From Hemileia vastatrix (Eukaryota > Basidiomycota > Pucciniomycetes > Pucciniales > Zaghouaniaceae): a stretch of DNA of 64,000 nucleotides. How positions within the stretch are numbered: the stretch's first letter is position 1; every line of letters begins with the position of its first letter. Where the stretch lies: the NCBI GenBank assembly GCA_030280995.1, contig JASXTE010000002.1, positions 38,065,183-38,129,182 of the forward strand, in the 5' to 3' direction. A program made the translations under genes and the position numbers. The notes beneath the pieces were generated by a model that was not told the origin of the DNA, searched no databases, and saw only the letters and a list, made by a program, of their open reading frames with translations. Positions 20,002 to 30,860 of the stretch are shown here, piece after piece.

Positions 20002-21290
20002 TACTCTAAAAAAGACAGACTCTCAATAGAGCCTGAGCCGCACTCCAAAAAACCAGAGGCAGCACCCACTTCCTTCCTTCTCCTGCAGCAGTCCATGCAC
20101 TGGCACATTGAAGATAAACCAGGCCTAGTCTCCCAACCATCCTCTCCAGGGGATGACAACCTCATGTGAAGCCTCCTTTTGTCTTCACCAGTCAACTCCA
20201 AACTGATTCCCAAATCAAATTGATAACCAATTCTTGCCTGAAAATCCATCAAGAATGGCCCACCCAAAACTGCTTTTACATTACCTTTAGCAATGTAAAA
20301 ATGAGCCTTCCCTGAGGCTCCTCCAACATCTAACTTCACAAACTCTGAATTTCCAACCAATTCAGTGACATGGCCACCGATCCCTCTCAAATTCCCACCA
20401 ATACCAGTTTTGATGGGGAGGCCCATATGAGTTGCCTCAAACAAAGAAATCAGGTTTATCTGAGAACCTGAATCCACCAATGCCCTTGCCTCCCTGCCAT
20501 TCAGAGTGACATTGACATATCCCAGAGGAACAGAAAAATGAGTTTCCAACCCCTCACCAAACTTTTCAGCAGAATCACAGATGTATTCCACCTCCCCAGA
20601 AGACACCCTTCTTCTGGTCAACAACTTTTTTTGTCTATCAGCCAAACCTGGACTGATAGCATACAATTCCCCATAAGATAGGGAAACCTGACCCTGATTC
20701 ATCCTTTCCAGAACAGAGTCCATAACATTAACTTGACCAGACACTACTGGCCTCTCAAAGTGAGCCCTTGGCTTCACCACCTTGGTCCTAGAAGCTTCTT
20801 GAGGACCAGCACCACCAACAGATTTACCATTAACAGGAACCAAACCAGATCCCTCACCAGAACCTCTGACTCCAACAGGCTTTGGCAATGAAGCCAAAGG
20901 GACATCCTCCTCAGAGTCAGAATCCACCTCCATTGGCATTGGCTCACCATTCATATCCAATGCGCCAAAACTAGGGGGGCCCATATCAGCCATACCCTTC
21001 TGCATCTTGTACAGCTCCTCTTTGCTGTACCTCTTCCAAGCTGCACTCAGCTTAGGATCCACCTTTGAAGAATTTGGCTTTAGTTGGGCCTGAGAACTGC
21101 TCTTAGGCCTTCCCACCTTCACTGCTTCCACATCATAAACACCAGCCAAGCATTCACCACTTAACTGTCCACCACAAGAATACAACTCCAAACCACCAAA
21201 GGAAGTAGAAAAAGAGACCTTATTGACCACCTTCCCCTTTCCCTTGACGTCCTCATCTACCTTAACAGAAGACTTCCCCTGATCAGGAAT
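20002..21290 (-). CDS. Gypsy A protease region
   Basis: Frame continuous with gag beyond a single TAG. After a long linker (acidic MEVDSDSEEDV, Gly-rich) comes a retropepsin: ALVDSGSQINLIS holds the catalytic D-S-G, and AVLGGPFLMDF is the family's C-terminal ILG-like motif. The domain spans roughly 20250-20540. The frame ends at TAA 20001-20003. The U-rich heptamer at 20007-20013 and the -1 position of the next frame indicate production by programmed frameshifting into RT. The protease would cut the Gag-Pol polyprotein. Confidence 0.85.
20007..20013 (-). promoter_or_regulatory. Putative -1 frameshift site UUUUUUA
   Basis: On the element strand the protease frame reads U UUU UUA two codons before its TAA stop. 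Slipping one base back leads into the open RT frame. This is a textbook X XXY YYZ heptamer. A downstream pseudoknot was not identified. Confidence 0.7.
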
Positions 21291-22382
21291 CTACTCAAAC
21301 CTTGGCCTCCTTTGATTGAGACCACCCCTTCTCCTGACCAAATCCACAGGAGCCTGCCCCTCACTGGGCTTCACAAAAGAACCGTCAGGGAACTTAAAAA
21401 CCCTGCCATCAAACTCCACTTTTCCTTCAGACACATCTCTGTTCAGTGCCCAACAATCATTGGACCTGTGCCCCCTCCTACTGCAATAAGAGAAAACCCA
21501 AGGATCACTCCTACCAGCCCTCCTTTCAAAATCTCTAGGCTGAGAAGGTTCCTTATTAACCTTCTTGGCCTCTTGAACAAAAATGTGCAGCTGCTTTGTA
21601 AGATCAGCCAACTGCTCCACCATTGGGTCCCTCTCCTGTTTGGGAGCCTGCACCAAATTCTTCTCCTCCTTCTTCTCCCTAACTTCCACTTCAACCAAAG
21701 CCTCACTGACTTTGCTGACATACTTGGCACACCCCTCCTGATAGGTGTCCACAGCCAATAACTTCAAATGGGCCTCAACAGCCTCCTTCACCTTATCCAA
21801 GGCAGGCAACTTCTGGTCCCCATTAGAAAGAGTATTCATCAATTCCTTTCTTGACAACTCCTTCAACACATCCATCCTGACATCTCTAGCCAGGGCAGAC
21901 CAAAAAACATCCTTGGCAGCATTTTCATGTGCCAGCTCCTCCACTTCCACCAAATATTCCACCACAGGATCAAACTGTAGCAGAAACTTCCTGTAACTAT
22001 GTAAGTTACCAACACCACCATAAGATTGCCATTCACTGACAACCTTGTTCAGATCCACCATAGTGAACCTGACCCCCCATCTGTCCACAATTTCCCTACA
22101 CAACAATTTCCAATCCCTCTTCTTTTAGCCAGACATGGCCACAATCTCCTTCTCCACTGACCTATCACCAATGAAGAAGATAATCTGCTTCACCATGTCC
22201 AGGTAGGAAGCACCATCCACTCCAACAGCAGTTTCATACTTCTCTAGAAACCACTTGACATCCTCCCCATTAAACTTGGTACCATCCCAAGTTTTAATCC
22301 TCACACACTCCCTAACCATCACAGAAGGAGGACCATCCCCCCCACTGACAGTCACCACAGGAATAGAGGAACCAGAAGCCAT
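21291..22382 (-). pseudogene. gag: Gypsy A gag
   Basis: Capsid and nucleocapsid protein. The start ATG at 22380-22382 (MASGSSIPVV) fits better than upstream non-ATG codons. A capsid-like region has IKTWDGTKFNGEDVKWFLEKYE, followed by a coiled-coil-like Lys/Glu-rich stretch. Near the end is a zinc-knuckle remnant, YCSRRGHRSNDC, in which the first Cys of C-x2-C-x4-H-x4-C is replaced by Phe. An in-frame TAA at 22125-22127 interrupts the N-terminal third. The frame ends in TAG at 21291-21293 and continues in frame into protease. A single nonsense mutation explains the TAA; the TAG could be mutation or readthrough. Confidence 0.85.
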
Positions 22383-22452
22383 TCCTCCAGTCCAAAACAC
22401 CAAAAATAGCCAACCAAAGAAAACAGAGATTCCAAAGAACTAGAAAGTTCTA

Positions 22453-22469
22453 CCCCATGTTGGGCGCCA
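22453..22469 (-). other. Gypsy A primer binding site
   Basis: TGGCGCCCAACATGGGG on the element strand, four bases inside the 5' LTR. It has the TGGCGCC start common in LTR elements. The priming tRNA was not identified. Confidence 0.7.
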
Positions 22470-22473
22470 GAAA

Positions 22474-23566
22474 TGTAGAAAATCCTATAGTACTAGCTAT
22501 AGGCCTTGACCAAGGGAGTTGGAGAGAAACCAGAGAGAAAATCCCCTGTCCCTTTAGAAAAATAGAGTGAGATTTACTTGCTAAAGTAAGTTGGTTCTTG
22601 TTTTGCTAAAGCCCCTTTTAAACACACTTGACTGCTTGATGAGCCAAGAAAGTAGTCCCCAGATAGACTACCAGACCAAAGAACTGAAATGTAGAACAAA
22701 GTCCACACCAGAGACAGCAAAGATACTTGATGTAGGCTGCAAATCCACACCAGAGACAGCAATAATACTTGCTATAGCTTTCAAGACTATAACAGAGAAA
22801 ACAGTTGCCAAAATTAAGTTAAATGAAGAACTTACTTGCAACAAACACAGCCAATTGTGGCCAGAAAACAGTGAAAACTGAGTGAGGAACAATGAGATCA
22901 CCTCCGGATGGTTGTATGATGATTAAGGTTGCCCCAAACTGTCTTATTCACTATGTACACACAGACCACTAACTAAGAGCACATGCGCACCCACCAATCT
23001 GGCACCTGTACCCGCCAAATTGCATAAAAAACCCTCCTGAAGCACTCCCCAACCTCCTAAAACAGAGGCGGGCGGGCCGCCCGACGTCGGAGATGCCGCC
23101 TGAAGCGGCCCGGCCTCCCTGAAGCCAGAAAACCAACAAAAACCACTAATCTACTTAGAAAAATTAGCTACAACTACTAAAACCTTTAAAACACGGAATT
23201 TCACTATAACAACATTGAGACATGAAATATAGAGAAAAATTAGCTCTATCCAATGGTACTAAGCACTTAACCCTAAGACTTAAGGTTAGCCAGTAAAACA
23301 CAAAAAACAAAATTAAACAGCAATCTTTTATAAATGAAAAATGAGGAAATGACCCCTTAAAACTCAGAATATGAAAAATGTCTTCAAGACATAAAATATA
23401 GAGAAAAACCAGGGCTATCTAATGATAGTACCCACATACCCGCAGACCCAATATCCACAGAATAAAACCAGAAAAATACCCTATTCCTTAACAGATGTCA
23501 ATTAAGACATGCACAAACAGCGCCAAATCACACAACAAAGGCCCCTGTCAATGTTGGAAGACCACA
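22474..23566 (-). repeat. Gypsy A 5' LTR
   Basis: 1093 bp, the partner of 10466-11558 and of equal length. About 17 substitutions by eye, several clustered near the outer end. Its GC-rich box reads GAGGCGGGCGGGCCGCCC and extends the match to antisense gene 2 by a few bases compared with the other LTR. Confidence 0.95.
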
Positions 23567-23570
23567 ATGT

Positions 23571-26500
23571 TTATAAGAAATTCCAGATGATTTAAAATGA
23601 CTTTCACCCTGGCTACTCTCAATAATAAAAGTGTCCAGCACAAGTTTGGCCAAACTTGTGATGGACACTTTTGGTTGCATGCCGTCAGATGCAATCAATT
23701 CTTTTTATGGAAATGAGACTGAATGATCAGTCCATCATTGCACTGAAAGTAGTTTTATATGGAAAAATTGTCCCCCGGAAGTTTGTCCAAACCTAAGGTA
23801 GACAATTTTTTACTTTGGTAAAAAGTAAATTTGATCCATGTTAATCTATGATGGTGCCCATTTTTTCTGAAGCCTCTACTGGCTCATGATAGCAGAAATT
23901 ATACTTAATATCTTTATTTCATGTTTGATCTCTTTAATTTTAATCTTACCCTTTTATTTATCCTTTAGCTTTTAAATATCAATTTTATTTTGGTAAAACT
24001 GATAAATTTCACATTTTTTTACATTTATTATATAATATTATTAAAGTTGTAAAATAACACAGTTTACATTCAGTACACATGTTTTTTCTATACTAAAAAC
24101 ATTAATAATATAATGGTGACTAAAAAATAATCAAATAATAAATATGGATGACACAGAAAGATCAAATACCAATAGACATTTTTAAACTGAATATAAGATT
24201 AACTGGAGAAGACTTGCACCCTAGCTACTCTCCATCATAAAAGTGTCCAGCACAAGTTCAGCTGAGCTTTTGCTGGACACTTTTGGTTGCATGTAGTCAG
24301 ATGGGATAAATTTACTCAATGGAAGTTAAAATGAATTTTTGCTCAATCATTGCACAAGAAGTAGTCTTATACTGCTATACTATCCTCCTGATTTTTTTGA
24401 AAACCTCAGGTGGAAAATTTTATTAATTTAAAAAAAAATGAAAATATATTCCAAATCTAGAACCGGTGGTGCAATTTCGGTCTGAAAACCCAAATTTTCT
24501 TTGATGGCAGAAATTTTATTTGAATGTTTAATTTCATATTTAATCACTTTTATTTTACTTTTTTTTTCCTCTTTTTGCTTTCAAATATCAATTTATTTAT
24601 TGTAAAACTAATACTTTTCATGTTTTTTTTACTTTTATTTAATAAGATTATTAAAGATGTAGCATCTCCCAGTATGCATTTGGCTTATAATTTTTTTCAA
24701 TACTAATAACATTAATAGTATAATGGTGAAAAACAATGAATCAAATGATAAATATGAATGACACAGAAAATCATATACAAGTGGATTTGTTTATAAGGAA
24801 TACCTGATGAACTGAAGAAGACCTGCACCCTAGATACTCACCATCATTAAAGTGTCCAGCATAAGTTCGGCCAAACTTGTGCTGGACACTTTTGGTTGCA
24901 TGCAGTCAGATGGGATAAATTTACTCTATGGAAATGAAAATGACATTTCGCTCAATCATTGCAAAATAAGTAGTTTGATATTGCCAAAATGTCCTCCTGA
25001 TGATTTTTCAAAACTCATCAGGACACTTTCTTTGGTTTAACAAAAAAGAAAATATAGTCCAAGTTTAGCCCTGGTGGTGCACATTTGATCTAACACCTCT
25101 ACTTGTTATTGATAGTGGGAATATTCCTTAGATTTATTTTTCTTATTTTATCCCTTTTATTTTACTTTTTTATTGCTCATATTGCTTTGGATATCAATTT
25201 TTAATTTTTAAAATAAATAATTTTCATACTCTTATACCTTTATTTAATAATATATGATTAAAGGTGGAACACCACCTGGTATGCATTTTTCACACAAGTT
25301 ATTACTATAGTAATAACATTAATAATATAATGATGACAAAAAATTAATCAAATGGTAAATTTAAATGACACAGAAAGATCAAATACCAGTGTATATGTTT
25401 ATAAGAAATCCCTTTTGAGTTTAAGAAGATTTGCTGTATGCCTACTCTCAATTATAAAAGTGTCCAGAACAAGTTTGGCCGAACTTGTGCTGGACACTTT
25501 TGGTTGCATGAAGTCATATGAGATACATTCTCTCTATGGCAATGAAAATGATATTTCACTCAATTATTGAAGTAAAGAATGTTTAATATTGTAAAATTTT
25601 CCCCTGTAAGTCTCTACAAGCCTCAGCTCAAAATTTGTTAGCTATACATAAAAGTAAGTTTAGACCAAGTCTTGACCTAGGGGTCCCCAACTGTCCCAAC
25701 ACCACTTCTGGCTCTTGATAGTAAAATTTTACTTGTATTTTTTATTTCGTATTTGATCCCATTTATTTTCATTTTACTTTTCTATTACTCTTTTTAATTT
25801 TAAATATCAATTTATTTTTTTAAAAACTAAAAATATTCATATTTTTTTTAACTTTATATAATAATATTATTAAAGGTGTAACATCACCAATTTTGCATTT
25901 GGAATGCAGGTTTTTGCGATACTAGAAACATTAATAATATATATGGTGACAAAAAATTAATTATAAGATAAATATGAATGATAAAAAAAAGTTAAAAAAC
26001 CAATAGAAATGTGAAAAACAAAAAACTGATGTGCTGAGAAACACTTTCACCTTAGCTACTCTCTATCATAAAAGTGTCCAGCACAAGTTCGGCCAAACTT
26101 GTGCTGGACACTTTTGTTCAGGTGCAGTCAGATAGGATCAATTCTCTCTGTGGAAATTAAATTAAAAAAAATGCTAAATAATTACATTAGAAGTAGTTTG
26201 GTATGGCTGAATTATACACCTTAAGTTTTCCCAAACCTCAGGTGAAAAATTTTTTATCTTTAAAAAAAATTAAATTTTATCAAATTTAGCCCTGATGGTA
26301 CCCATTTGTTTCAACACCTCTACTGGCTCTTGAAGTCAGGAATTTTCCTTTAATTTTTCTTTTTCATATTTGATCTCTTTTACTTTACTTTTTTATCACT
26401 CATGTTACATTTGGATATTAACTTATAATTTTGGAAAAAAAATCATTTTCATATTTTTTTAACATTTTTTAATAATATTATAAAAGGTGTAATATAACAT

Positions 26501-29500
26501 GGCATGCATTTGGTGCACAAGTTTTTTCTATACTAATAAAATTAATAATATACTCATGACAAAAAATTAATCAGATAATTAAATATGAATAACACAGAAA
26601 GATCAAATACCAGTTGACATGTTTTAAAAAAATAACAGTTGCACTGAAGAAGGCCTGCACCCTAGCTACTCTCCATTATAAAAGTGTCCAGCACAAGTTC
26701 GGCCAAACCTGTGCTGGACACTTTTGGTCAGGTGCAGTCAGATGGGATCAATTCTCTCTATGGCAATGAAAAAAAATTATTTAATAAGAAAATTCACTAG
26801 ATGTAGTTTGATATAGCTGAATTATCCACCTAGAGTTCATCCAAACCACAGGTACACAATTTTTTATCTTTAAAAAACAGTCAATTTAGTACAATTTATC
26901 CCTGATGGCTCTCATTTGCTTCAACATCTCTACTGGCCTTTGATATTAGGAATAATACTTGGATTTCTTTTTTCATATTTGATACCTTTAACTTAATTTT
27001 TTATTCCTCATATTGCTTTTGGATATCAATTAATAATTTTTAAAATAAATTATTTTAATATTTTTATACATTTTTTTTAATAATATTATAAAAGGTGTAA
27101 CATCACTCAGTATGCATTTGGCACACAATTTTTTGCTATACTTATATAATTAATAATATAATTAAGACAAAAAATTAATCAAACAATATGTATGAGTGAG
27201 GCACAAAGATAAAATACCAGTAGACATGTTTGTAAGAAATACCAGATGAACTGAAGAAAAATTCTAACCCAGCCACTCTCCATCATGGAAGTGTCCAGCA
27301 CAAGTTCGGCTGAACTTGTGCTGGAAACTTTTGGTCATGTGCAGTCAGATGGGATCAATTCTCTGTATGGAAACAAAAAAATTTTTTTATCAAATTTCAC
27401 CAGAAGTATTTTGGTTTAGCTGAATCATCCACCTGCTGTTCTGCCCAATATCAGGTGTATAATTTTTTTTCTTTAAAGAAAAGGTCACTTATTACAATAA
27501 AGCCCTGATGGCTCCCATTTACTTTAACACCTCTACTGGCTCTTGATAGCAGGAATTTTACTAGTATTTTTTTCATATTTGAACTGTTTGACTTTTATTT
27601 TACTCATTTATTCCTCTTTTTACTTTTAAATTTCTATTTAATTTTTGTAAAACTAATCCTTTCCATATTTATTTGCGTCTATTTTAAAAAATTATTGAAG
27701 GTATAACTTCACATGGTATGCATTTGGCACACAAGTTTTTGCTATACTAATAACATTAATAATATAATGGTGATAAAATATTAATCGGATGATAAATATG
27801 AAAGATACAGACTGATCAAATACCAGTAGACATGTTTATGAGAAATACAAGATGAAGGAACTGAAGAAAATTTCCACCTAAGCTACTCTCCATCATAAAA
27901 GTGTCCAGCACAAGTTTGGCCGAGCTTAAGCTGGACACTTTTGGTCATGTGCAGTCAGATGGGATCAATTCTCTCTATGGCAACAAAAAACATATTTTTA
28001 TTAAACTTCACTACAAGTAGTTTGGATTAGCTGAATCATCCACCTGTTGTTCTTCCTAACCTCAGGTGTATAATTTTTTATCTTTATAAAAAAAGGTCAC
28101 TTATTAAAATTTAGCCCTGATGGCTCCCATTTGTTTCAACACGTCTACTGGCTCTTGAGAGCAAGAATTTTACTAGTATTTTGTTTTTCATAATTGATCT
28201 CTTTGAGATTAATTTTACTTTTTTATTTCTCTATTTTTTTAATATTTATTTAAATTATTGTAAAGCTAATCATTTTCATATTTTTTTACTTTTATTTCAT
28301 AATATTATAAAAGGTGTAACATCACCTGGTATGCATTTGGCACATGAGTTTTTTCTATACTTATAATATTAATAATATAGTGGTGACAATAAATTAATCA
28401 AATGATATATATTAGTGAGGCACAATGATCAAGTAAAAATGGACATGTTTATAAGAAATACCAGATTAACTGAAGAAAAATTCTTCCCTAGCTACTCTCC
28501 ATCATAAATGTGTCCAGCACAAGTTCGGCCGAACTTGTGCTGGACACTTTTGGTCACATGCAGTCTGGTGTGATTGATTCTCTCTCAATCATTGCACTAG
28601 AAGTTGTTTGATATGGCTAAATGGTTCTGCTGAAGTTTTGGTAAAGCTCCAGTGGATTTTTTTTTATTTTTACAAAAAAGAAATTATAGTCCAAGTTTAG
28701 TGCCACTGGTGGGCATTCACCCCATCATGTCTACTTGCTCTTGATGGCAGGAATTTTACTCTAATTTTTTATTTCATATTTTATCCCTTTAATTTTACCT
28801 TTTTATCCCTCATATTGCTTTTGGATATCAATTTATTTTTTGTAAAACAAATCATTTTCATATTTTTTTACCTTTATTTAATAATATTATAAAAGGTGTA
28901 ACATCACCCGGTATGCGTTGGGCACACGAGTTTTTGCTATACTTATAATATTAATAACATAATGGTGACAAAAAATCAATCAAATGATAAATATGAGTGA
29001 GGCACAAAGATCAAATACCAGTGGACATGTTTATAAGAAATACCAGATGAACTGAAGAAAAATTCTACCCTAGCTAACCTCCATCATAAAAGTGTCCAGC
29101 ACAAGTTCGGCTGAACTTGTGCTGGACACTTTTGGTCACATGCAGTCTGATGTGATCAATTCTCTCTATTGCAATGAAAATGTATTTTTCTTCAATAATT
29201 GCACTAGAAGTTGTTTGATATGGCAAAATTTCCATCCTGAAGTTTTGGTAAAGCTCAAGTGGATTTTTTTTTATTTTTACAAAAAATGAATTATAGTCCA
29301 AGTTTAGTGCCACTGGTGGGCATTCACCCCATCATGTCTACTTGCTCTTGATGGCAGGAATTTTACTTTAATTTTTTATTTCATATTTGATCCCTTTAAT
29401 TTTACCTTTTTATCCCTCATATTGCTTTTGGATATCAATTTATTTTTTGTAAAACAAATCATTTTCATATTTTTTTACCTTTATTTAATAATATTATAAA

Positions 29501-29625
29501 AGGTGTAACATCACCCGGTATGCGTTGGGCACACGAGTTTTTGCTATACTTATAATATTAATAACATAATGGTGACAAAAAATCAATCAAATGATAAATA
29601 TGAGTGAGGCACAAAGGTCAAATAC
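23571..29625. repeat. Satellite array, right part (about 608-bp units)
   Basis: Ten palindromic cores start at 23631, 24243, 24852, 25460, 26074, 26684, 27291, 27901, 28510 and 29092, spaced 607-614 bp except the last (582). The 28510 core is a perfect 38-bp palindrome; others have one to several changes, often in the central CGGCCG. Each unit also has a weaker second inverted pair about 130-150 bp after the core (CCACCTG...CAGGTG type). A recurring GGTGTAACATCACC and GCATTTGGCACACAAG stretch lies near the unit end. The last two units are closest to each other. No gene is supported. Confidence 0.92.
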
Positions 29626-30600
29626 CAATTAAACAATAGTTCTTTTTCATGTTATAAATTTTTTGATTAAATAAAATAGTAATAATGAATTATATTTTTC
29701 ATCCACAATTCAAATCTAATGATTCCCACTGGACAAAAAGGGTTCACTCAGTCCTTTCTTTACTGCTTGTGCATATATTTTATTGCCCACAGTACTACAA
29801 TTTTTTGTAGTGATTATCCCACATCTGATTCAGGAATATTTTTAAACAATATAAGTTTTTTTTACAAAAGACCTTATCATATCCAATATCCCACAAAAAA
29901 TACAACCTGTTTTTGTATTAAAACCCATTAATTATTAAGATATTGTTAAAATAATTAGATTAGACCCTGGCACAGCTAGATCCATACCAACTGACCTAAA
30001 GTCTTTTCAATATTGAAAACAATTAAATAAAATTATGATATCATACTAAAATATGGGCACCAACCATAATTCAGCACTTCTCATTTGCTCTGCTACAAAA
30101 TGAGTGCATGTAGCATTTTTCTAACGTCAGACTGTTTTTCTTCCTTCCCTCACACCTTTAGTCCAGAATGAAAATTTGGTATGAGTTTTGGTCAAAATGG
30201 TTTGCCAGTGTTATCTGTATGCAATATGAATTCATATTGCATATTTCTATTTATGCATAAAATATACTCATTAAGCATCATTTTTTTTGCATTTTTCAAT
30301 CATTATGCATATTTATGCATATGCATATGCATATTCATTATACAGATTTATATGCATATTAATATATTTTATTCATATACATATATGCACCTTTTTTTGC
30401 ATATTCAATATGCATATTTTTTATGCATATTTTTATGCATATTTTTTATGCATATTTATTCTTCATAGTCATTATGCATACACTTTAGATAGGCATTTCA
30501 CATCAATTTTTAACATGCAATAAGTATCCACCATGCAAATTCAAATGCATATGCATCTATATCATACACGCAACATATATTCAAGTTTAATGTTTGAATA
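29626..30600. other. AT-rich DNA with ATGCAT-rich block
   Basis: Unique-looking AT-rich sequence after the array. From about 30235 to 30560 the palindromic hexamer ATGCAT recurs many times in irregular ATGCATATT-type runs. No transposon end or convincing ORF; the ORFs over this block translate the microsatellite. Confidence 0.6.
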
Positions 30601-30860
30601 TTAAGGTATGCTAAGTGATGTTGTTCAACCTTTTGCCAAACCTGAGATTAACTGATGTTCAATGTGGTTCCTAAGCTCTGCTCAAGGAGGGATTGTTCTG
30701 GATTCAATCTGTGACAGTTTATTTTTTCAATTTTTTTCATCAGATTTAAAAACATATTTCTGACAGTTTCAGGATGGTTTCCCAACAGTTTCCTGACAAA
30801 TTCCTGATAGTTACAAATAGAGGGAACTGCTAGCAGTTCACCCCCAGATTTCCTGTGGTG
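30601..30860. repeat. Right arm of the inserted block
   Basis: Read on the minus strand, it starts CACCACAGGAAATCTGGGGG, then palindrome AACTGCTAGCAGTT, then about 220 bp resembling the repeat at 54829-55080 (GTTGGGAAA, AAATCTGATGAAAAAA, GATTGAATCC, ATCAGTT). This makes it a diverged second copy of that repeat in inverse orientation. Confidence 0.7.

Larger units (their letters stand above)
10466..23566 (-). mobile_element. Ty3/gypsy retrotransposon A, complete, with antisense genes
   Basis: LTR-to-LTR length 13.1 kb, flanked by ATGT at 10462-10465 and 23567-23570. It sits in the satellite: removing the element and one target copy restores a core spacing of 605 bp. Minus-strand order is 5' LTR, PBS, gag, protease, RT, RNase H, integrase, a 4.2-kb spacer with two + strand genes, polypurine tract and 3' LTR. 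The LTRs differ at about 17 of 1093 positions by eye, so the insertion is young compared with the copia around it. Isolated nonsense codons occur in gag, pol and the larger antisense gene. Confidence 0.95.
7321..30860. mobile_element. 23.5-kb block inserted in copia, inverted palindromic arms
   Basis: The left arm reads inward as CACCACGGGAAATCTAGGGG; the right end, read on the minus strand, is CACCACAGGAAATCTGGGGG. Each is followed within a few bases by a palindrome, ATTGCTAGCAAT on the left and AACTGCTAGCAGTT on the right. Outside the arms, copia sequence 6160-7320 and 30861-32020 is duplicated in direct orientation. Contents are a left arm of about 0.6 kb, a satellite array, gypsy element A, the rest of the array, about 1 kb of AT-rich DNA and a right arm of about 0.26 kb. 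No transposase or helicase for the block is visible. Confidence 0.65.

Noticed and set aside
9921..29289. Repeated small ORF starting MSSTSSAELVLDT in satellite units
   Set aside because: It spans the palindromic core and recurs only because the repeat recurs; the frame is broken in many units.
7901..29625. Regularly spaced palindromes as a CRISPR array
   Set aside because: Spacing of about 608 bp, related 'spacers', and a eukaryotic context; this is a satellite.
7321..30860. Helitron origin of the block with palindromic arms
   Set aside because: Both ends are the same sequence inverted, no CTRR terminus or A/T target was seen, and there is no Rep-helicase.
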